Assembly (NCBI GenBank): GCA_039819085.1
Contig: JBCBSQ010000026.1
Location: 1 to 27,937 of the forward strand
Origin: MED-G105 sp039819085
GTDB taxonomy: Bacteria > Pseudomonadota > Alphaproteobacteria > Caulobacterales > Parvularculaceae
Direction: 5' to 3'
Length of the DNA stretch: 27,937 nt
Both the position numbers and the translations under genes were made by a program. A model generated the notes under the pieces. That model saw nothing but the letters and a program-made list of their open reading frames with translations. It was not told where the DNA came from and made no database searches. The first letter of the stretch is position 1. Each line of letters starts with the position of its first letter. This document shows, piece by piece, positions 24,548-27,937 of the stretch.

Positions 24548-24582
24548 AAACGCCCGCCAAGGCTGAGCCAGGGCGGGCGTTT
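24548..24582. terminator. Bidirectional terminator between the TTL-like and Glu-repeat genes
   Basis: AAACGCCCGCC (24548-24558) pairs with GGCGGGCGTTT (24572-24582), an 11-bp stem around a 13-nt loop. It ends in T on the plus strand and, by symmetry, on the minus strand, so it can serve both convergent genes. Confidence 0.8.
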
Positions 24583-24604
24583 GCATTGCGAAAAATCCGG
24601 GAAC

Positions 24605-25015
24605 TTAAGCGCCTTCGGCTTCAGCCTCTCCTTCGGCCTCGCCCTCAGCTTCCCCTTCGGCTTCCGCCTCTCCTTCGGCTTCGCCGTAGCCGTGATCGCC
24701 TTCAGCCTTTGCTTCAGCTTCGCCTTCGGCATGGGCTTCGCCATGGTCGCCCTCAGCTTCCGCCTCTCCCTCGGCCTCGCCTTCAGCTTCAGCGTAATCG
24801 GCTTTTTTGGCTTCCGCTTCGCCCTCGCCCTCTGCTTCGCCTTCGGTCGTTGCTTCAGCGACGCTGGTTTCGCTCGCCAATGTGGCCGAGCTGGAACCGT
24901 CGTCTATGCCCAAAGTCTCACAACCGGCGGCGACGAGAAGAACCGCCGGGGCGGCGTATTTCAGTTTCGCCGCGAGGCGCGCCGCGAGATCGTCGCGGGT
25001 GTCGTCTTTAGACAT
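24605..25015 (-). CDS. Small protein with alternating Glu-Ala/Glu-Gly tail; candidate substrate or lipoprotein
   Basis: 136 aa from the ATG at 25015, with a strong AGGAGAGGGAAG just upstream. The N-terminus MSKDDTRDDLAARLAAKLKY is a charged amphipathic helix, followed by a short hydrophobic segment APAVLLVAAGC32. This looks like a signal or lipobox-like site, although position -3 is Ala instead of Leu. From residue 57 to the end almost every second residue is Glu, alternating with Ala or Gly; two interruptions read EGDHG. The tail is very acidic and surely disordered. It recalls the C-terminal tail of alpha-tubulin, and its convergent neighbour is a TTL-like ligase fused to a PqqD-like domain. 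It could be that enzyme's substrate, or alternatively a metal-binding lipoprotein. I do not recognise a named family. Confidence 0.75.
   Translation of the reverse strand: MSKDDTRDDLAARLAAKLKYAAPAVLLVAAGCETLGIDDGSSSATLASETSVAEATTEGEAEGEGEAEAKKADYAEAEGEAEGEAEAEGDHGEAHAEGEAEAKAEGDHGYGEAEGEAEAEGEAEGEAEGEAEAEGA
24608..24847 (-). repeat. Degenerate hexanucleotide tandem repeat encoding the Glu-Ala/Gly tail
   Basis: Units of GA(A/G)GCN and GA(A/G)GGN are repeated about 35 times with synonymous variation, keeping several frames open on both strands. The synonymous third-base changes argue for selection on the protein and against recent slippage. Larger units containing the EGDHG interruptions occur twice. 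Confidence 0.8.
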
Positions 25016-25163
25016 ATGTATCTTCCCTCTCCTGGAACATTGCAGGGATGTTAACCAAACGATTGGCTTGAGTGAACCCACGAAAGAGGTGGCGCAATTG
25101 AATCAAGCCCGCAAGTCCGATCACAAACGCCTGATGGCTTGTGAGGCATGAGCAATTTCCGAC

Positions 25164-25679
25164 CTATCCTGCGATCCGGCGGACATAATCATAGTCCGCT
25201 CGCCGACGTTCGCGTTTTTTGGCCGGCTGGAACGCGACTTTCGCATGCTCAGCGCAATACGGTCCGCATTCCGCTTTGCGCCCGCAAAACGCGAAGGAAG
25301 GATCGGCCGGATCGCCGATCGGCCATTTGCACATGGAATCTCGAAGGGTGAGGATGGTCGCAGCCTCGCCATCGGCGGTCTTGGCTGGCGGCAGAGCGGC
25401 CGCCAGTGCGGCTTCTTCTCGCAACCGGGCCGCGATTGTCGGCCGCGCTTCGGCCTGGGTCGCAGGCGCCGCGCCGGGGCGGGGTTTGGGGCGCGCCAGC
25501 CGCGGCGGCCGCTTCACCGGGCGGGACGGCGTCGCGCGGCCTGACAGGCCTAAACGGTGCACTTTGCCAATCACGGCGTTGCGGGTGACACCGCCAAGCT
25601 GTTTGGCGATTTGGCTGGCGCTATGGCCTTCGGTCCAAAGCTTCTTCAGCGCCTCAACACGTTCTTCAGTCCAAGACAT
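25164..25679 (-). CDS. gcrA: GcrA cell-cycle regulator
   Basis: 171 aa. The N-terminal helix-turn-helix MSWTEERVEALKKLWTEGHS followed by QIAKQLGGVTRNAVIGKVHR is the GcrA hallmark. A Pro/Arg/Ala-rich linker (about 50-115) leads to the conserved C-terminal sigma-70-binding domain with CKWPIGDPADPSFAFCG and PYCAEHAKVAFQP. GcrA binds RNA polymerase sigma-70 and activates promoters carrying methylated GANTC sites in alphaproteobacteria. GGGGAG about 8 nt upstream supports the ATG at 25679. The upstream region has a DnaA-box-like site and two GANTC sites. Confidence 0.96.
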   Translation of the reverse strand: MSWTEERVEALKKLWTEGHSASQIAKQLGGVTRNAVIGKVHRLGLSGRATPSRPVKRPPRLARPKPRPGAAPATQAEARPTIAARLREEAALAAALPPAKTADGEAATILTLRDSMCKWPIGDPADPSFAFCGRKAECGPYCAEHAKVAFQPAKKRERRRADYDYVRRIAG

Positions 25680-25878
25680 GGATTGATCTCCCCGTCGCCC
25701 AAAGGCGGCCCAAGATATTGTGGCAAGCCCATCTTCTCGCCACGTCGACTGTCTAGATATCGTGCCTTATTGCGTTGTCACCTACAACATCATGGATCGA
25801 CGATTCCACAGCGAATCTATATCTTGTGTTTGTCCACAGCCCGGCTTTGCCCTCGCTTTGTTTGCTCAACGGGCCTAA
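25680..25878. promoter_or_regulatory. Region upstream of gcrA with DnaA-box-like and GANTC sites
   Basis: This 199-bp divergent gap contains GATTC (25802-25806) and GAATC (25813-25817), both CcrM-type GANTC sites, and TTGTCCACA (25830-25838), one mismatch from the DnaA box TTATNCACA. In Caulobacter DnaA is known to promote gcrA transcription, so the arrangement is plausible. Short motifs of this kind also occur by chance. The ABC-2 permease start follows with only a weak ribosome site. Confidence 0.5.
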
Positions 25879-26742
25879 ATGACGGCGATGACCGATTTGG
25901 CCGCCGAAGCTCCGCCCGCCGTTTCAGCCCGCGCCGCGGCGCCCGCTCCCCGCAGCTATGGCCCCGTGAATTGGCTCGGTTTGTGGACGCTTTATAAGCG
26001 CGAGGTCGGGCGGTTTCTCAAAGTCTGGATGCAGACGCTGCTGGCGCCGGTGATCACCACGGTGCTCTTCATGACCGTGTTCAAGCTCGCCTTTGGCAAT
26101 CGCGGCCAATTGTCGGGCGAGTTCGGCGGGCTCGTCTACAGCGATTTCTTGGCGCCGGGCCTGATCGTCATGGCGATTTTGCAGAACGCCTTCCAGAACA
26201 CCTCGTCTAGCCTGACGATTTCGAAGGTCCAGGGCAGCCAGGTGGACTTTCTAATGCCCCCTTTATCGTCGCTCGAGCTAACGATCGCCTTTATCGGCGG
26301 AGCGGCGACGCGCGGGTTGATGGTGGCGTTCATCGCGGCGATCGGCATCCAGCTTTCTGGCCTCGCCACACTCTCGATCCAACATCTCTGGGCGGTTGTC
26401 TGGTTCGGCGTCATGGCGGCGATCATTCTTGGAGCGCTTGGGGCCGTTGGCGGCATTTGGGCCGACAAGTTCGACCATCTCGCGGCGGTCTCGAACTTCG
26501 TGATCGTCCCGCTGACCTTCTTGTCCGGCACATTTTACGACATCAAAGTCCTGGTCGAGCCGTTTCAAACCTTGGCTCATTGGGATCCGTTCTTCTACCT
26601 AATCGACGGCTTTCGTTACGGCTTCCTGGATGCGTCAAATTCAAACATTGCGACGGGCGTGGCAGTGACCGGCTTGTTGGCGCTCGGAACCAGCGCGCTG
26701 GTTTGGTTCTGCTTTCGATCGGGATGGAAGCTCAAAGCCTAG
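25879..26742 (+). CDS. ABC-2 type transporter permease
   Basis: 287 aa. A polar Ala/Pro-rich N-terminus (1-30) is followed by about six membrane segments (near 52-70, 92-108, 133-158, 168-192, 203-220, 258-279). The ABC-2 signature is seen in PLTFLSGTFYDIKVLVEPF and in the amphipathic start LYKREVGRFLKVWMQTLLAP. The family exports polysaccharides, drugs or lipids together with a separate ATPase; no ATP-binding gene lies beside it here, so its partner must be elsewhere. A second ATG at codon 4 is an alternative start. Substrate unknown. Confidence 0.88.
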   Translation: MTAMTDLAAEAPPAVSARAAAPAPRSYGPVNWLGLWTLYKREVGRFLKVWMQTLLAPVITTVLFMTVFKLAFGNRGQLSGEFGGLVYSDFLAPGLIVMAILQNAFQNTSSSLTISKVQGSQVDFLMPPLSSLELTIAFIGGAATRGLMVAFIAAIGIQLSGLATLSIQHLWAVVWFGVMAAIILGALGAVGGIWADKFDHLAAVSNFVIVPLTFLSGTFYDIKVLVEPFQTLAHWDPFFYLIDGFRYGFLDASNSNIATGVAVTGLLALGTSALVWFCFRSGWKLKA

Positions 26743-26792
26743 GATATCGGACGCACGCTGAATTTATTTCGCGTGTTTGAGCCGATGTCCTA

Positions 26793-26806
26793 TTCTCACG
26801 TGAGAA
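26793..26806. promoter_or_regulatory. 14-bp perfect palindrome upstream of the UrcA-like gene
   Basis: TTCTCACGTGAGAA is fully self-complementary and sits just 5 nt before the GAAGGA ribosome site of the next gene. Its position suits an operator or a 5' leader structure. The regulator is unknown. Confidence 0.35.
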
Positions 26807-26822
26807 ATAAGAAGGACTCGCC

Positions 26823-27167
26823 ATGCGCCGGATCATTCTCGCCGTTTCCGCGGTCGCTGTCGCACTGCCCGCCACCGCGCAAATCGCGACCTATCGCCAG
26901 GAGCGCTTCGACACGCGCTCCATCACGATCGATATTCCTGACCCGATCGCCTCCGAAGCCCAGCTGGCGGGCGTTCGCGACGATTTGCTGTCAGCGTCAA
27001 AGCGCGTCTGCGCTGAAAAGTATCGATCGTCGGCGATCAAGCTTCGCGGCCGGGCCGCCTGCGTCGCCGGCACCTATGAGTCCGCTTTGGAGAGCGTGCC
27101 GGAGGGCGAGGTGAAGGCGTATCTCCAAGACTACTTCATCGCCGAGCTTGCCTCCGATCTGAACTAG
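26823..27167 (+). CDS. UrcA-like secreted protein
   Basis: 114 aa. A signal peptide (1 to about 20, ending ATAQ) is followed by a short strand region (RSITIDIPD), and then helical SEAQLAGVRDDLLSASKRVC63 and AAC80VAGTYESAL. The spacing of the two cysteines and the R-V-C and C-x-x-x-x-x-x-A-L pattern fit the UrcA family of small periplasmic alphaproteobacterial proteins, where they form a disulfide. The family's function is not known. AAGGA lies about 8 nt before the ATG, and a palindrome precedes it. The match is by pattern, so the family name is tentative. Confidence 0.7.
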   Translation: MRRIILAVSAVAVALPATAQIATYRQERFDTRSITIDIPDPIASEAQLAGVRDDLLSASKRVCAEKYRSSAIKLRGRAACVAGTYESALESVPEGEVKAYLQDYFIAELASDLN

Positions 27168-27200
27168 CGCGCCGCGCGCCGGCCTGCTTGAGTGCGGGCT

Positions 27201-27674
27201 ATGGCCCGCGCATTCCCCTCTCTTCTCATTGCGAGCTTGGTCGCGGCCTGCGGTCCGGGCGCGCCGCCCTATTTGTGCGAGGCGGATTCGCGCTGCGTGG
27301 AAGCTGCTCCAGGCGAGGTGACTGCGATCGACGGCGATACGTTTGAATTCGTGCGAACGCTCGAGGATCGCGACTCTCGCGCGACCGGCCGTTTTCGGTT
27401 GCGCCTCATCGGCTGGGACAGCCCCGAAAGCGGCGCGGCTGCGGCCTGTCCGGCGGAGGCCGCGCTTGGCTTGAAGGTCGAGGCGCGCGCCAAGGCGCTG
27501 GTCGCAGCGGCCGAAGAGGTGGTCTTTCTGCCAGTCGGCAATGACGAATACGGCCGCTTCCGTGTTCATCTCTTCCTGGATCGCGTTCATGTCGGCCATC
27601 TCCTTCGCAAGGAGGGTCTCGCCGCCCATTGGGACGAGGACGCCGGCGCGCCGAAGCCGGACTGGTGCGGCTGA
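27201..27674 (+). CDS. Staphylococcal-nuclease-like (thermonuclease family) lipoprotein
   Basis: 157 aa from the ATG at 27201; a GTG nine bases upstream is possible. Lipobox V-A-A-C17 implies a lipoprotein. The SNase fold and catalytic set are intact: AIDGDTFEF (Asp44, Asp46), RLIGWDSPE (Arg68, Asp73, Glu76, equal to Arg35, Asp40, Glu43 of the staphylococcal enzyme) and NDEYGRFRVHLF (Arg119, equal to Arg87). The C-terminus LLRKEGLAAHW and KPDWC is typical. It would cut DNA or RNA outside the cytoplasm with calcium. It ends 4 nt before the SRAP gene. Confidence 0.87.
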   Translation: MARAFPSLLIASLVAACGPGAPPYLCEADSRCVEAAPGEVTAIDGDTFEFVRTLEDRDSRATGRFRLRLIGWDSPESGAAAACPAEAALGLKVEARAKALVAAAEEVVFLPVGNDEYGRFRVHLFLDRVHVGHLLRKEGLAAHWDEDAGAPKPDWCG

Positions 27675-27678
27675 GGGC

Positions 27679-27937
27679 GTGCCAGGGCGGTTCTTCCGCG
27701 GCCCGATCGGTTGGGGCGTCTACGAGGAGGCGCTGTCCGGCCTGGTCCCGCCGCCCAATGTCGACCCGCCCGAACCCGCCTACAATATCGCGCCGACGCA
27801 AGTCGCACCGATCCTTCGCCTCACGCCTGAGGGGGACGGGCCGAAAGCCGCGCCGCAGCTCGCGCATTGTGTGTGGCGAACCGTTTTTCGCTCAGCGGCT
27901 TGTTCCACCAAGACGGCACCAGCCCCCACATCGCCGG
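27679..27937 (+). CDS. SRAP (YedK/HMCES-like) protein, N-terminal part, partial and scrambled at the edge
   Basis: From a GTG at 27679 the frame reads PGRFFRGPIGWGVYEEALSG, then PAYNIAPTQVAPILRLTPEG and PQLA. This is the N-terminus of SOS-response-associated peptidase-like proteins, which protect abasic sites in single-stranded DNA by a covalent link through Cys2. Here the second residue is Pro where MCGRF is expected; either the base calls are wrong or the protein lacks its nucleophile. From about 27863 the plus frame is nonsense, while the minus strand encodes the family's next residues (MWGLVPSWWNKPLSEKRF). The start has no ribosome site and could be re-assigned. Coherent part: 27679-27862. 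Confidence 0.72.
   Translation, partial: MPGRFFRGPIGWGVYEEALSGLVPPPNVDPPEPAYNIAPTQVAPILRLTPEGDGPKAAPQLAHCVWRTVFRSAACSTKTAPAPTSP
27863..27937 (-). other. Inverted fragment of the SRAP gene at the window end
   Basis: Read on the minus strand from 27937, this segment encodes P-A-M-W-G-L-V-P-S-W-W-N-K-P-L and then SEKRFATHNA, which follow directly on the plus-strand PQLA in this family. The segment is therefore turned around relative to its own gene. GCTCGCGC at 27858-27865 could be the inverted microhomology at the junction. Confidence 0.85.

Noticed and set aside
24581..25054. A Phe/Leu/Ser-rich open frame on the plus strand, looking like a membrane protein
   Set aside because: It is the antisense reading of the Glu-Ala/Gly repeats. 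The hexanucleotide units keep several frames open, and the minus frame has the strong ribosome site and a plausible head.

Overview
The window looks like a chromosomal piece of a high-GC alphaproteobacterium of the Caulobacterales/Hyphomonadaceae/Parvularculaceae type. Three things point there: a complete gcrA cell-cycle regulator gene, a phoR-pstC-pstA-pstB-phoU-phoB operon without pstS (the Caulobacter-like order), and an UrcA-like secreted protein. There are no tRNA or rRNA genes, insertion sequences, CRISPR arrays or phage genes.

Layout. 1-1018: the 5' end of an indolepyruvate ferredoxin oxidoreductase gene (minus), divergent from an Lrp/AsnC regulator. 1043-3237: a membrane-anchored OmpA-like protein and an acetyl-CoA acetyltransferase. 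3315-3922: a DUF1801 protein and a dodecin-like protein with overlapping start and stop. 4082-12285 (minus): a tripartite RND efflux operon (outer-membrane lipoprotein, adaptor, pump), followed past a hairpin by an M13 metallopeptidase lipoprotein with an inserted EF-hand loop. 12496-19121 (plus): the phosphate regulon. PhoR senses, PstC/PstA/PstB import phosphate, PhoU couples transporter to kinase, and PhoB responds.

19118-25015 is the most unusual part. A Wzx-type flippase and an asparagine-synthetase-like amide ligase overlap by 4 nt on the minus strand. Divergent from them is a 757-residue protein that joins a tubulin-tyrosine-ligase-like ATP-grasp domain, a PqqD-like peptide-binding domain and what looks like an HprK-like domain without its P-loop. 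Convergent to that, across a shared terminator, is a small protein whose last 80 residues are almost entirely alternating Glu-Ala/Glu-Gly. This tail resembles the acidic tail of tubulin, the substrate of eukaryotic TTL/TTLL enzymes. I propose this set as a candidate undescribed peptide- or protein-modification system.

25164-27937: gcrA, an ABC-2 permease without an adjacent ATPase, an UrcA-like protein, a staphylococcal-nuclease-type lipoprotein, and the start of an SRAP (YedK/HMCES) gene.

Both ends of the window are structurally abnormal. At each end the interrupted gene folds back, so that its next codons are read from the opposite strand. This looks like an inverted chimera at contig ends, and the terminal 69 and 75 bases should not be trusted as genomic order.
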